A stretch of DNA of 64,000 nt from Chloroflexota bacterium (GTDB taxonomy: Bacteria > Chloroflexota > Dehalococcoidia > Lucifugimonadales > UBA3495), in assembly GCA_028875655.1 (NCBI GenBank), contig JAPPCX010000003.1, positions 1-64,000 on the forward strand, in the 5' to 3' direction. The notes under the pieces were generated by a model that had not been told where the DNA came from, ran no database searches, and saw only the letters and a program-made list of their open reading frames with translations. A program made the position numbers and the translations under genes. Of this stretch, positions 1 through 8,444 are shown in pieces (the stretch's first letter is position 1; each line of letters starts with the position of its first letter).

Positions 1-59
1 GTGGCAAAGATCTGCTGGGGGCCATCCCGTTGGGAGTAGCGGTAGCGTTGGTACAGCAT
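1..59 (-). CDS. N-terminus of a possible VWA-domain protein (cut by window edge)
   Basis: An ATG at 57-59 on the minus strand opens a frame that stays open to the window edge and encodes a start like MLYQRYRYSQRDGPQQIF. A strong Shine-Dalgarno (GGAGGT) lies six bases upstream. The tyrosine/arginine-rich opening resembles, from memory, the N-terminus of some Chloroflexota von Willebrand factor A proteins. Only 19 residues are visible, so the product name is a guess while the start itself looks good. Confidence 0.45.
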   Translation of the reverse strand, partial: MLYQRYRYSQRDGPQQIFA

Positions 60-158
60 GGGCGACCTCCGGCCACAGGTCCGCCTCCGGCGGATGCCTG
101 GCGGCGACAATGGGCGGATGATAACACACGGCATCGGCGGGACGGGGCTGGGGTTGTC

Positions 159-200
159 TGAATCAGGATTCGCAGGATTTGGGGATTTACAGGATTGGGG
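159..200. repeat. Degenerate caggatt short repeat
   Basis: Four loose copies of an AGGATT-centred unit occur in about 40 bases (…tcaggattcgcaggattt… then …ttacaggattgg). The same kind of low-complexity intergenic repeat recurs in many bacterial genomes. The stretch 60-288 holds nothing else that I can recognise. Confidence 0.4.
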
Positions 201-288
201 CGTTCCGCATTTGGTGACGGCAACAGCCCCGGCCCGGCAAAGTCGGGGTGATATATTGGCGTTCGGGACACTTCCCAGGATTGCAGCC

Positions 289-936
289 ATGACCAGCGTT
301 TCGCAACACCAGACGTTTTTTGCCCGCGCCCTGGCCGACGGCCACGCTGAAATCAGCGGAGAGGGGCGCAACGAGCGGATTCATTACGTTGCGGCCATGC
401 ACTCGGAGCGGTGGAGCGATCCCGAGGAGAAGGTGCGGGCCGAGCTGTGGGCGGAGCTGATTTACAAGTACGAATACCTGCCGCAGAACATCGGCTTTGA
501 GGTCAACGTGCCCCGGCGGACGCCCAACGACTATGCCGACCTGGTGATTTTCAGCGATGACGAGAAGAAGATGCCCTGGTTCGTCATCGAGTGCAAGCGG
601 GGCGACTTATCCGACGCGGCCTTTGACCAGGCTATCGAGCAGGCTTGCGGCAATCGGGCCAGCCTGGGCGCGCTGTATTGCGGCGCGGTGGACGGCATCC
701 GCCGCCGCCTGCTGCGCTTTGACAAGTATCCCCCCAGCGAGCGGGAGCGCAACCATATTACCGACTTTCCGGTGCGTTACGGCGCGCCACCGCCATGGCG
801 GTTTTACAAGAACGAACCCGGCAAAGACCTGCCCGCCGTGCCCCGGGAGGAACTGCGGGCGGCCATCCGTAAGTGCCATCAAACGCTGTGGGAGGGTGGA
901 CGACGCAGCCCCATCGCCGCCTTTGTCCAAGGTTGA
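289..936 (+). pseudogene. Type I restriction HsdR-N-like nuclease domain, truncated
   Basis: The 215-residue product matches the N-terminal nuclease domain (HsdR_N type) that in many bacteria is fused to an N6-adenine methylase. A PD-(D/E)xK core is visible: D84 in ADLVIF and E101-x-K103 in FVIECKRG. The frame ends abruptly at GGRRSPIAAFVQG, where family members run on into the methylase domain. An earlier ATG at 58 exists, but residues before position 289 look non-coding. It is followed by a foreign-looking type II system and, at 2978, by the C-terminus of an HsdS-like subunit, so I read it as the left remnant of a disrupted HsdR/M/S locus. The nuclease domain could still be expressed. Confidence 0.72.
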
Positions 937-990
937 TTCACATCCCGAACGCTGTTACCCTTCGCTGCCAACCTTATCGGAGGTGATCAA

Positions 991-1848
991 ATGGCCACAC
1001 AAGATCAGTACAAAAACTTCACTGCACGATTGAAATTGCTCATCAGCAAACGCCCTGACTTAACGACAACCACCCTCAGCAATATATTCACGATGCGGTT
1101 GATTGGGAATAAAACTCACGGAGACCTCGCGGAGATTGCAATTTCCGAATTTATCAATCAGTATATGTACGATTTCCGTTCGATACACGTCGGCAAGGAT
1201 CTGTATCGAGCCAAATCACGCGAGGAAGACATTACGATCATCAACGAAATCGACAATACGGAATTTCCAGTAAGCCTTAAAGCTTACGGAGACGGGCCTC
1301 TCCAACTCTCCACTGACAAAAATTTCACGATGTTCCCCAAGCTTGAAGAAGCGAGAGCAAGCTGGGGCGAAATAATGGAGGGGAATACTATTGATTCTGT
1401 CCTCAGTGATCCGGCATTTTCAGAATTCACAGATATAAATGTGCTTCCTCTCATTTATGATGAGAAAAACCAGCGATGCAACATTCTTGTGTTCGATTCA
1501 GAACGTGCGATTGCCGATACAGTTCGCATTGTCTATGAAATAAGTGGACGCGGCCGCAGGCATCCAGTTTACAGATTCTATAACGAATCGAACGAATACA
1601 TATGTGAAGTTCGTTACGGCGGTGCTTCTGCGAACGCACTACAGCGTGGACTATGGACTCACACGAAAAACGGGATAAATTACTTTGACAGTATCACTGG
1701 CGGGTGGATTACATACGCACATAACCACGTGTTAGTGCGGCTATTCTCACATGCACTGGTGTCCAGTGATCAGGGGCATAGTGCCGCGTTGCAGACTGTG
1801 ATCGAGGACATTGAACGCCTCAACAACATTCCGGAGTCGTCATTATGA
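991..1848 (+). CDS. Putative type II restriction endonuclease
   Basis: This 285-residue protein overlaps a D12-class adenine methyltransferase by four bases (ATGA), the usual arrangement of a type II restriction-modification pair, and is preceded by a good ribosome site (ATCGGAGGTGATCAA). A candidate PD-(D/E)xK-like core is E48, D80 (in REEDITIINE) and K97 (in PVSLKAYG); the residue two before the lysine is serine rather than acidic, so the active site is not certain. The gene is visibly AT-richer than the sequence on either side, which points to transfer. The target sequence cannot be read from the protein. The role rests mainly on the partner gene. Confidence 0.6.
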   Translation: MATQDQYKNFTARLKLLISKRPDLTTTTLSNIFTMRLIGNKTHGDLAEIAISEFINQYMYDFRSIHVGKDLYRAKSREEDITIINEIDNTEFPVSLKAYGDGPLQLSTDKNFTMFPKLEEARASWGEIMEGNTIDSVLSDPAFSEFTDINVLPLIYDEKNQRCNILVFDSERAIADTVRIVYEISGRGRRHPVYRFYNESNEYICEVRYGGASANALQRGLWTHTKNGINYFDSITGGWITYAHNHVLVRLFSHALVSSDQGHSAALQTVIEDIERLNNIPESSL

Positions 1849-2981
1849 TTATGCAACCTCGGCTGTTTGATGGTGATGCCCCTGGTTATCTTTTCACGGA
1901 GGGGATCAAATACATCGGTTCAAAGTCAAAGATTATCCCATACATTCTCCAGATAGCTCAAGGACTAGGTGGTTCCACGGTCTTCGATGGCTTCTCTGGC
2001 ACTACCCGGGTTTCCCAAGCTTTCGCAAAATCAGGATACCGGGTCATTTGCAATGACATAGCCCCTTGGTCGGAGGTCTTTGGTACCTGCTACCTCTTGA
2101 GCAAAAAACCTGCCAGCGAATATGTTGATCTTATCAACCACCTCAATGGAGTCGTGCCGGTCGACGGCTGGTTCACAGAACACTATGGCGGCTATCCTAA
2201 CGGAGGATGCGCGGTTCAACAAGACGGCCTCAAAAAGCCTTGGCAAGTTCATAACACGCGAAAACTGGATGCTATTCGCCAAGAAATCGAGATTCTCAAC
2301 TTGCCCCCAGAAGATAAAGCAGTCGTATTGAGCAGCCTCATTTTGGCACTGGACCGTGTGGATAACACAGTAGGTCACTACGTGTCATATCTTAAGGACT
2401 GGTCAAGCCGTTCATATGACTCACTTGTCTTGCGTGTGCCAAATTTGTTCGAGTCCATGCAAGATCACAGCGTATTGCGCTGCGATATTTCTGAGATCGC
2501 TTCAAGTATTAATGCCGACATCACATATTTAGACCCTCCTTATGGTTCCAACAATGAAAAGATGCCTCCATCTCGAGTGAGGTACGCCTCTTACTACCAC
2601 GTCTGGGCTAGTGTATGCCTATTTGATGATCCCGCGGTATTTGGAAGAGCTAAGCGACGGAGCGATAGCACAGATTCCCTCGCATCATCTGCTTTTGAAG
2701 AGTTCCGAAAGAGCGTAAGCGGACGCTATATCGCTGTGGAGGCTATCGATGAAACTCTCAATATGATTCAATCTCAGTGGATTATACTGTCATATAGCTC
2801 AGGCGGCAGAGCTACCGCAGAAGAATTGCGTGATGTTATCGATAGCAACGGCAAATTGATTGATGTGGTGTCTATTGATCACAAAAAGAACGTCATGGCT
2901 TCAATGAAATGGACGCATCAATGGATTAATGATTGTAACGAATTCAATAAGGAATTTTTGTTTCTAATTGAAAAACGATGA
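1845..2981 (+). CDS. D12-class DNA adenine-N6 methyltransferase (type II RM)
   Basis: The 378-residue enzyme should transfer a methyl group from S-adenosylmethionine to adenine N6 and protect the host site from the nuclease encoded just upstream. It shows motif X (KYIGSKSKI, residues 22-30), the SAM-binding motif I (VFDGFSGTTR, 46-55) and the catalytic DPPY at 230-233. The X-I-IV order is that of the alpha (Dam/D12) class. It overlaps both the preceding nuclease gene and the following HsdS fragment by four bases. Base composition is AT-rich like the nuclease and unlike the flanks, suggesting that both came in together. Confidence 0.88.
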   Translation: MIMQPRLFDGDAPGYLFTEGIKYIGSKSKIIPYILQIAQGLGGSTVFDGFSGTTRVSQAFAKSGYRVICNDIAPWSEVFGTCYLLSKKPASEYVDLINHLNGVVPVDGWFTEHYGGYPNGGCAVQQDGLKKPWQVHNTRKLDAIRQEIEILNLPPEDKAVVLSSLILALDRVDNTVGHYVSYLKDWSSRSYDSLVLRVPNLFESMQDHSVLRCDISEIASSINADITYLDPPYGSNNEKMPPSRVRYASYYHVWASVCLFDDPAVFGRAKRRSDSTDSLASSAFEEFRKSVSGRYIAVEAIDETLNMIQSQWIILSYSSGGRATAEELRDVIDSNGKLIDVVSIDHKKNVMASMKWTHQWINDCNEFNKEFLFLIEKR

Positions 2982-3334
2982 TGTTTTGCTTTATTCAAGA
3001 GCGGATGAGTATCGGCATGGGCTGTTGCTCAACGGAGTTTCACGTGTTGCGGGTCAAGGATGGCGTGGAATTGCTACCCGAATATCTGGCGGCGATACTC
3101 CGCAGCCGCCTGGCGCTTTCGCAAACCGTCCACATGATGACGGGCAACACGCATCCGCGCCTGACTAATGACGACGTGGCGAACCTGACGATTCCGATAC
3201 CGTTGCTGGATGTTCAGGAGAGTATCGCCGGCGAGATAGTGTGGCGGCGGGATGAGGCGCGGCGGCTGCGTGGTGAGGCGGAAGCGGGTTGGGAAGGGGC
3301 GAAGGGGTGGTTTGAGGGGGAGTTGCTAGCGTGA
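2978..3334 (+). pseudogene. C-terminal remnant of an HsdS-type specificity subunit
   Basis: The 118-residue frame contains the conserved tail of a type I specificity subunit: CCSTEFHVLRVKDG, then LPEYLAAILRS, then TIPIPLLDVQESIAGEI, followed by a helical end. The target-recognition part before it is missing. The likely family sequence starts near SIGMG (about 3009), so the first ten or so residues may come from the junction. GC content rises again here. With the truncated nuclease domain at 289-936 it brackets the type II pair, indicating that the middle of an old type I-like locus was lost or replaced. The ATGA overlap with the methyltransferase might allow translation, but function is unlikely. 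Confidence 0.7.
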
Positions 3335-3410
3335 CGGGTTGCCTATCCGCGCCTATGCCGTCGGCGTCGTCTGACTGATGGCCTGCTCAAAGTGGTGGGC
3401 CCAGGATGAG

Positions 3411-3740
3411 CTAATCTGCCCACACCATGGCGAAGGATTTGAGTTCGCGGATGCGCTGTAGCCGGCCGTCGGGCGAGTATTCGCCGATGCCGGTTACGAC
3501 AGCGCGGCGGACGTCGTTGGCCTGGAACGCGCCGGCTACTTCAATGTGCCACTTGGCCGGATAGGAGCTGACGATAATGTCGCCGTTGTCCAGCAGCAAC
3601 TGGAAAGCGCCGCCCTCGGGTTCGTCATCGGGATTTGGCGGGTCCATTTGCACGGCGCGCACCTGGCCTCGCACTTCCACCGGGCGGAGGTTCGCGGGGT
3701 GACTATCAGGATCAAGCCCCGTAGTTGTTTGCTCCGTCAT
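3411..3740 (-). CDS. Small beta-rich protein, paralog of 4173-4508; possible antitoxin
   Basis: I do not recognise this 109-residue protein. It shares an extended pattern with the gene at 4173-4508: RPVEVRGQVR near the N-terminus, FQLLL(D/E)(N/D)G, a YP-KWH/EWH motif, QAND, and GIGEYSPDG-LQRI-ELKSF near the end. The pattern suggests a small beta fold. It starts four bases after the frame of the PIN-like gene and probably belongs to the same minus-strand transcript. Small proteins beside PIN toxins are often antitoxins, so that role is proposed by position only. Confidence 0.6.
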   Translation of the reverse strand: MTEQTTTGLDPDSHPANLRPVEVRGQVRAVQMDPPNPDDEPEGGAFQLLLDNGDIIVSSYPAKWHIEVAGAFQANDVRRAVVTGIGEYSPDGRLQRIRELKSFAMVWAD

Positions 3741-3744
3741 AACG

Positions 3745-4176
3745 TTACGTCCTCGCCGGCCTCAACAAAACGGTAAAGCCGGCTTGCCTGAAATGGTGGT
3801 CTCCGGACAGGGCATTGGCGATATTCAACCGCTCCATCACCAGGAAGCTGGCACAATCCGTGATGCTTCATTCCTTGTCGTCCGCCACGGTGCGGAACAT
3901 GGCAAAGGCTTCGTCAAATTGCTCCGGCGACTGAGGGATGATAGATACTCGTGGATCTTGGATAATCCGGTCGATCAGATCAACGGCGGCGCGCCTCAAT
4001 CCGGCAGAAGAACCGCTTCGGGGAGCGAGCGTCTCGTTGAGCACCAATTGGGTAGTTACGATCCGGTCGTTTTGAGATTGCAACAGCGCGTCGTATTCCG
4101 TAGCCAACGAATGAAACTCGTCGCCGGGCGTAATCAGGGCAATCCAATATCCGGAGTCGGCAAAGTAGTCATTCAT
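3745..4176 (-). pseudogene. VapC-like PIN-domain toxin with in-frame TGA
   Basis: The frame starts with FADSGYWIAL (acidic D7) and has a second acid in LVLNETL (E49), typical of PIN ribonucleases. After DDKE it meets TGA at 3868-3870 (codon 103), then continues in the same frame with SITDCASFLVMERL and DHHFRQAGF to a TAA at 3745-3747. In relatives the position before SITDCASF is normally tryptophan, so a single TGG to TGA change explains the break. The stop removes the C-terminal acid D107 and so should abolish nuclease activity. The start overlaps the upstream small-protein gene by four bases. Other genes here end in TGA, so recoding to Trp is unlikely. Confidence 0.75.
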
Positions 4177-4508
4177 GCGCTAGCCCGGATTCTGCCACGG
4201 CGCAGAAACGCCTCTTTCCAATTCGGAACACGAAAGGTATCGAAGGATTTGAGCTCGTGGATGCGCTGTAGCTTGCCATCAGGAGAATACTCACCGATGC
4301 CGGAAACGATGGCGTGATCCATATCGTTTGCCTGGTAGGCGGCTCCGACCTCGACGTGCCACTCCTTCGGGTAAGGGCTGACGATGGTGTTGCCGTCTTC
4401 CAGCAGCAACTGGAAAGTTCCGCCGCCGCCTTCGCCCGGCGGGTTCATCTGGACGCCGCGCACTTGGCCCCTGACTTCGACCGGGCGGCAGTTTTCGGGC
4501 TGGTTCAT
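4173..4508 (-). CDS. Small beta-rich protein, paralog of 3411-3740; possible antitoxin
   Basis: This 111-residue protein of unknown function is the first gene of the cassette. It matches the 3411-3740 product over almost its whole length (RPVEVRGQVRGVQM, FQLLLEDG, YPKEWHVEVGAAYQAND, GIGEYSPDGKLQRIHELKSF), so the two arose by duplication. Its stop overlaps the start of the PIN gene (ATGA), the coupling typical of antitoxin-toxin pairs. The C-terminal extension (NWKEAFLRRGRIRASA) is basic and absent from the paralog. Antitoxin is an inference from gene order. Confidence 0.62.
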   Translation of the reverse strand: MNQPENCRPVEVRGQVRGVQMNPPGEGGGGTFQLLLEDGNTIVSPYPKEWHVEVGAAYQANDMDHAIVSGIGEYSPDGKLQRIHELKSFDTFRVPNWKEAFLRRGRIRASA

Positions 4509-4584
4509 GTTGCTGCTCCTGGCGAACCATACGGGCGATTATGGGTTCTATTGTAGCATTACGCCTCGTCAGTAGGCCGGCTGG

Positions 4585-5106
4585 CTACACCACCTGGGCG
4601 CCGAGGATGCGGGTGATGTGGTTCAGGGCCCAGCGGTGGGCTTCGGTGTCGAAGGAGGCTACGCAGTTCTCGGGGATTTCTACGGTGTAGTCGCGGTTGC
4701 GGGCGTCGGAGGTGGTGTGCATGACGCAGATGTCGGTGCAGACGCCGCAGATGATGACCTTGTCGGGGTTCAGAACGGCCAGGCGTTGCTCCAGGTCGGT
4801 GTTGAAGAAGCCGCTGTAACGGTTCTTGGGAACGACGTTGGAATCGGTGACCCACTCGGACAGTGCGGGTATCACCTCCGGCTCCTCGGTGCCGATGACG
4901 CAATGCACCGGGAACATCTGGAACTCCAGGTCATCGGGCAGGTGGTGGTCGGAAATGAACAGGATTGTTGACCCGGATTCCGACTCGCGTCGCAGCAGGT
5001 TTTGCACCGGCTCGATGATGCTGCGGGAATCGTCGCCGCAGTAGAGGTTGTGGCCGGGTTCCAGGAACCCGCGCACCATATCGACTACCAGGACTGCGTT
5101 GGGCAT
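4585..5106 (-). CDS. Isochorismatase-family cysteine hydrolase (nicotinamidase-like)
   Basis: The 173-residue protein has the catalytic triad of the family: D9 (VVDMVRGF), K94 (VPKNRYSGF) and C127 (GVCTDICV). SDHH at 52-55 fits the metal-site region of nicotinamidases. Members hydrolyse amide or ester bonds of small molecules such as nicotinamide, so NAD salvage is possible but the substrate is not fixed by sequence. It is the last gene of the ten-gene minus-strand run, six bases after the GDYXXLXY protein. Confidence 0.85.
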   Translation of the reverse strand: MPNAVLVVDMVRGFLEPGHNLYCGDDSRSIIEPVQNLLRRESESGSTILFISDHHLPDDLEFQMFPVHCVIGTEEPEVIPALSEWVTDSNVVPKNRYSGFFNTDLEQRLAVLNPDKVIICGVCTDICVMHTTSDARNRDYTVEIPENCVASFDTEAHRWALNHITRILGAQVV

Positions 5107-5112
5107 ATCGGC

Positions 5113-5625
5113 TCACCTCGCTTGTTCCATGCCGGGGTTAAAGGGCCGGCCGTCAACCAGCACCTCCTTGATTACCGCGTTGCCGGAGGCGCTGAGCGAC
5201 ACCACGACCTTGACGTCCTGCGCCCGTTCGACGATGTGGCCGGTTCCTTCGGGCACGAAGAAGGTGCCGATGCCGAAATCGATTCGTCCGCGGTCATTTA
5301 TTCGTCCGCGGATATACACGTCAGTCGGGTCCGGTTGGCGCGGGGATTGCTCGGCGCCACACCAGACGTCGCCGCATTCCCGCAGCACAACAAACACCTG
5401 GCTGCCGACCGGACGATCCCTGAGAGATTCGTGCAGTTCGGCAATCTCATAGTCCAGGATGGCATAGTCGCCCTGTAGCAACGACCGCGGGTCAACGGGG
5501 ACGGTTTGCAGCGTAACCTCCCGGCCCTGGGTCAACGCAACCTGGCGCACGGTGGCAAACACCACCAGGCCGATGACCTGGGCCGCTACCACGGCGAACA
5601 GCAGGATGGTCATTCGCCGGCTCAT
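5113..5625 (-). CDS. GDYXXLXY-domain membrane-anchored protein
   Basis: This 170-residue protein starts with one hydrophobic segment (about residues 5-26) and then carries the name-giving motif GDYAILDY near residue 53, in VDPRSLLQGDYAILDY. The remainder is predicted to be outside the membrane. The family is of unknown function and commonly sits beside a DUF2157 protein, as here: the two genes overlap by four bases (ATGA). In known cases the partner is a multi-pass membrane protein, so a small membrane complex is likely. Confidence 0.85.
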   Translation of the reverse strand: MSRRMTILLFAVVAAQVIGLVVFATVRQVALTQGREVTLQTVPVDPRSLLQGDYAILDYEIAELHESLRDRPVGSQVFVVLRECGDVWCGAEQSPRQPDPTDVYIRGRINDRGRIDFGIGTFFVPEGTGHIVERAQDVKVVVSLSASGNAVIKEVLVDGRPFNPGMEQAR

Positions 5626-6881
5626 GATGCGGCCTCAGATTCCCGTATGCGTCGCACCAGCCGCCGGCGCAGGTACTCCATGCCGAACCCGCCGGCGAGC
5701 AGGATCACGCCGGCTACGATGAACGCCACCGACTGGCCGAGCAGGCCAAGCCCGAACTCGAAGTAGCGGGTGAACAGCGTGATCGCAAAGATGGGCACGG
5801 CGAGATTGATGAGATATGCGCGGTTCCAGCGATAGCCGGCGGCGATCATCGCCAGGACGCCGGCCAGCATCACCAGGTTGAACACCCACCAGAGCCATGC
5901 GCCGCCGAAGGCCAGGCCGAGCCACATCACGGCGGCGACGAGCGCCATTGAGCCCACTGCTCCGGCTTCCCACCAGATCTGACCGGTGCGCTGCCCTGCA
6001 TCCCGCCACGCGGCAACGGCGAACAGCGCGGCAATGACAATGACGGCGATGGCGACCATCCCCCAGTATTCGACGGTCAACGCATTGAATGAAAGTTTAG
6101 ACCTGCCGATGTCCCACCACAACTCGTCGAAACTCAAAAAGTAGATTCCGGCGGCGGCTACCAGCAGGCCGGAAATGTCGCAGAGTCGCGCGAATTGACG
6201 CGTATCGGGGAAGCGCGCCTGCATCCGTCCGGCCGCGAACAGGAACGCTCCCAACGGGAGCAAGCCGGGTAACAACAGGATTGTGTCTTCGGAATTCAGT
6301 TCGGGCACCCATTCCTGCGCCCGGAATCCGGCCGCCGCCAGGAACAGGATTATCGACAGGGCAAACACGGCTTGCGAACGGGTGATGTAGGCTAAAGGAA
6401 TCACGCCCAGGAACCACAGCGGCACCAGGTTGGGGTGGTTCACCGGAACGTGATAGGTCTGGGCAACGAGGTGGATGGACGCGCCGAACGCGATGGCGCC
6501 GAGCAGGATGACCGCGACGCCGATGCGAACGTAGCCGAAGCGGTATCCGATGAACCAGCCGATGACGTAGATAGCGGGAGTTCCCACCACCATTAGCGCC
6601 AGTTTCGCCAGCTTGGGGATTTCCGACCAGTTGGCGGCGATGAAGGCGATGATGCCCAGGCCGATGAGCGCCGCGCCCATGATGGCGATGACGGTGACGA
6701 CCCGGTTGCCGATGGCGCTGCCGCCCGCTTCCGGTGAATCCGACGCGTATCGATTTCTTATCGCCTCGGCCTGTTCGGCGGTGATTATGCCGTCGGCTTC
6801 CCAGCGAGCGACTTCCGCCGGCAGTTGCCGGGTGAAATCGACGTCAGGCGTTGATGGGTTGTCAGGCGCATCGGAAGTCAT
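5622..6881 (-). CDS. DUF2157 multi-pass membrane protein
   Basis: A 419-residue protein with a short cytoplasmic N-terminus containing the DUF2157 signature (EVARWEADGIITAEQAEAI), followed by about ten to twelve hydrophobic segments. I start it at the ATG at 6881, which overlaps the protease stop by one base (TAATG). An upstream start at 6929 would add 16 residues buried inside the protease gene. Function is unknown. It overlaps the GDYXXLXY gene by four bases, the pairing usual for this family. Confidence 0.85.
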   Translation of the reverse strand: MTSDAPDNPSTPDVDFTRQLPAEVARWEADGIITAEQAEAIRNRYASDSPEAGGSAIGNRVVTVIAIMGAALIGLGIIAFIAANWSEIPKLAKLALMVVGTPAIYVIGWFIGYRFGYVRIGVAVILLGAIAFGASIHLVAQTYHVPVNHPNLVPLWFLGVIPLAYITRSQAVFALSIILFLAAAGFRAQEWVPELNSEDTILLLPGLLPLGAFLFAAGRMQARFPDTRQFARLCDISGLLVAAAGIYFLSFDELWWDIGRSKLSFNALTVEYWGMVAIAVIVIAALFAVAAWRDAGQRTGQIWWEAGAVGSMALVAAVMWLGLAFGGAWLWWVFNLVMLAGVLAMIAAGYRWNRAYLINLAVPIFAITLFTRYFEFGLGLLGQSVAFIVAGVILLAGGFGMEYLRRRLVRRIRESEAAS

Positions 6882-7279
6882 TAGTCCCAGGCTCGCCACG
6901 CTTCGGACGGTTCGGTTATTGACACCCATCCATTTTCGCGTACCGCCATGGCAACGTCGCTACCCAACAGGAGAGACATGCCGATGAGCGGTCTGCCGGG
7001 CATGGCGGGCGCCGAAATCGTTACCATATTGCCATGCCACATTATTTTTGCGGAATAGGCCCGAAAGCGCCGGGCGCTGCCATCGGCCAACCGCATCATC
7101 CTCTCCCTGGTCCGCTCCAATCCCAAAGCGCTGACGATCTCAATAGGCAGGGTCATATATCCGGTGAATCCAGTGTCAATGACGGCTTCTACAGGGACAG
7201 TAGTTCCTCGATTGTCCAGGATGGCTACGGTCAGGCGGGGTTCTGGCTCTTTTGCGCTGACGTATCCGGTCATAGTCAT
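6881..7279 (-). CDS. Clan AA retropepsin-like aspartic protease
   Basis: The 132-residue protein has the single-lobe aspartic protease signature DTGFTGYMTLP, with catalytic D35, and a late hydrophobic-glycine motif (PLIGMSLLLGSD) matching the second conserved element. Retropepsin-like proteins act as homodimers; substrates of the bacterial ones are not known. It sits inside the large operon, with one-base overlaps to both neighbours (TAATG at 7279 and 6881). A second copy of the family is at 24314-24706. Confidence 0.85.
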   Translation of the reverse strand: MTMTGYVSAKEPEPRLTVAILDNRGTTVPVEAVIDTGFTGYMTLPIEIVSALGLERTRERMMRLADGSARRFRAYSAKIMWHGNMVTISAPAMPGRPLIGMSLLLGSDVAMAVRENGWVSITEPSEAWRAWD

Positions 7280-8430
7280 TATGGGATGCCTTCAGGGGAA
7301 ATGCCACGTATCAGGATCGGTTCCTGCTCTCCGATTGGCATGAGATACACCGGGGCTTCGCGATTATACTCGCCAAGACGCTGCAACCCTTCAAACTCGG
7401 TTGGCAGAACCTCGTAACTCTCACTTTCCGCGTTGATGATCAGCCACTTGCCCTGATCGGCGTCGGTCAGGTTAGGCTCAATCCGGTTGCGGTAAATGGC
7501 CAGAGCCTTTCTTTCCAGCGCACGGAAACGCCGGTCTTCTGCTTGAACGTAATCAGAGGGTCCATCCCCAACAGCATACCCGGCGTCGCGTTCCAGCATT
7601 TCGGTAAGGCCCATGAGCTCGAACGCATCGTTGAGCGGGGTCATCTGATTGACCAGGCGCTCGGTTGTGCCCTTGGCTTTGAGTTCCTCCATCACCTTGG
7701 CCACCGTGTAGGCTACCGACATGAAGGCGCTGCCGGGGAAAATGACCATCTTGAACCCCAGCCGCTCCAGCTCCGACACGTTGAGCAAGGGGGACTTGCC
7801 AGTCTCCACGAAGTTGTAGAGCAGGGGTACGCTGGTGCGCGCCACCACCTCGGCCGCTTCTTCCGCCGAGCGGATGGCCTCCACGAACAGGGCGTCGGCG
7901 CCGGCCTCGGTGAAAGCGTCGCAGCGGCGCATGGTGTCGTCCCAGCCGGTTACGGCCAGCGCGTCGGTGCGCACGATGATGGTGAAATCGTCGTCGGTGC
8001 GGGCGTCCACGGCGGCGCGGATCTTCTGGACCATTTCGTCGATGGGTACCACGCGCTTGTCTTCAAGGTGGCCGCAACGCTTGGGGAACTGTTGGTCTTC
8101 GATGTGGACGGCGGCGACGCCGGTGCGCTCGTACTCCCGGATGGTGCGGCGCACGTTCATGGTGCCGCCGTATCCGGTATCGGCGTCCGCGATTACGGGG
8201 ACATCCACGGCGCCGGTGATTGCGGCGGCGTTGGCCAGCATCTCGGTAGCCGTTGTGAGCGCAAGGTCGGGGTAGCCGATGCGCGCGACGGACGTTCCGG
8301 CGCCGGTCATGTACACGGCGGGAAAGCCTGTCCGCTCGATAATGGCGGCAGTCAGGCAATCATAGGCCCCGGGCGCCGTGATTATGCCGGGTTGGTTCAG
8401 CAGTTGGCGAAATCTCTTGGTCGCTCGCAT
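7279..8430 (-). CDS. Isocitrate lyase / PEP mutase family enzyme
   Basis: The 383-residue protein belongs to the PEP mutase/isocitrate lyase superfamily of TIM-barrel C-C or C-P bond enzymes. Visible are GAYDCLTAAIIERTGF near the start, the metal-binding VIADADTGYGG, and the loop motif HIEDQQFPKRCGH, in which KRCGH holds the catalytic cysteine. Possible activities include methylisocitrate lyase, oxaloacetate decarboxylase or phosphonate metabolism; the exact reaction is not fixed. It carries about 90 residues beyond a minimal PEP mutase (which is near 290), ending in a unique C-terminal part. It lies 14 bases after fabG and overlaps the protease gene by one base. Confidence 0.85.
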   Translation of the reverse strand: MRATKRFRQLLNQPGIITAPGAYDCLTAAIIERTGFPAVYMTGAGTSVARIGYPDLALTTATEMLANAAAITGAVDVPVIADADTGYGGTMNVRRTIREYERTGVAAVHIEDQQFPKRCGHLEDKRVVPIDEMVQKIRAAVDARTDDDFTIIVRTDALAVTGWDDTMRRCDAFTEAGADALFVEAIRSAEEAAEVVARTSVPLLYNFVETGKSPLLNVSELERLGFKMVIFPGSAFMSVAYTVAKVMEELKAKGTTERLVNQMTPLNDAFELMGLTEMLERDAGYAVGDGPSDYVQAEDRRFRALERKALAIYRNRIEPNLTDADQGKWLIINAESESYEVLPTEFEGLQRLGEYNREAPVYLMPIGEQEPILIRGISPEGIP

Positions 8431-8444
8431 CGTAAAGCCCCCGT

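Noticed and set aside
3868-3870. TGA read as tryptophan (recoded genetic code)
   Set aside because: Several well-supported genes in the window, such as the methyltransferase, the VOC protein before trpG and both FtsZ-region neighbours, terminate at TGA with normal family lengths, so a general recoding is not credible.
3784-4317. A plus-strand 177-codon frame over the PIN cassette
   Set aside because: It overlaps the conserved PIN and small-protein genes in antisense and has no ribosome site or domain.
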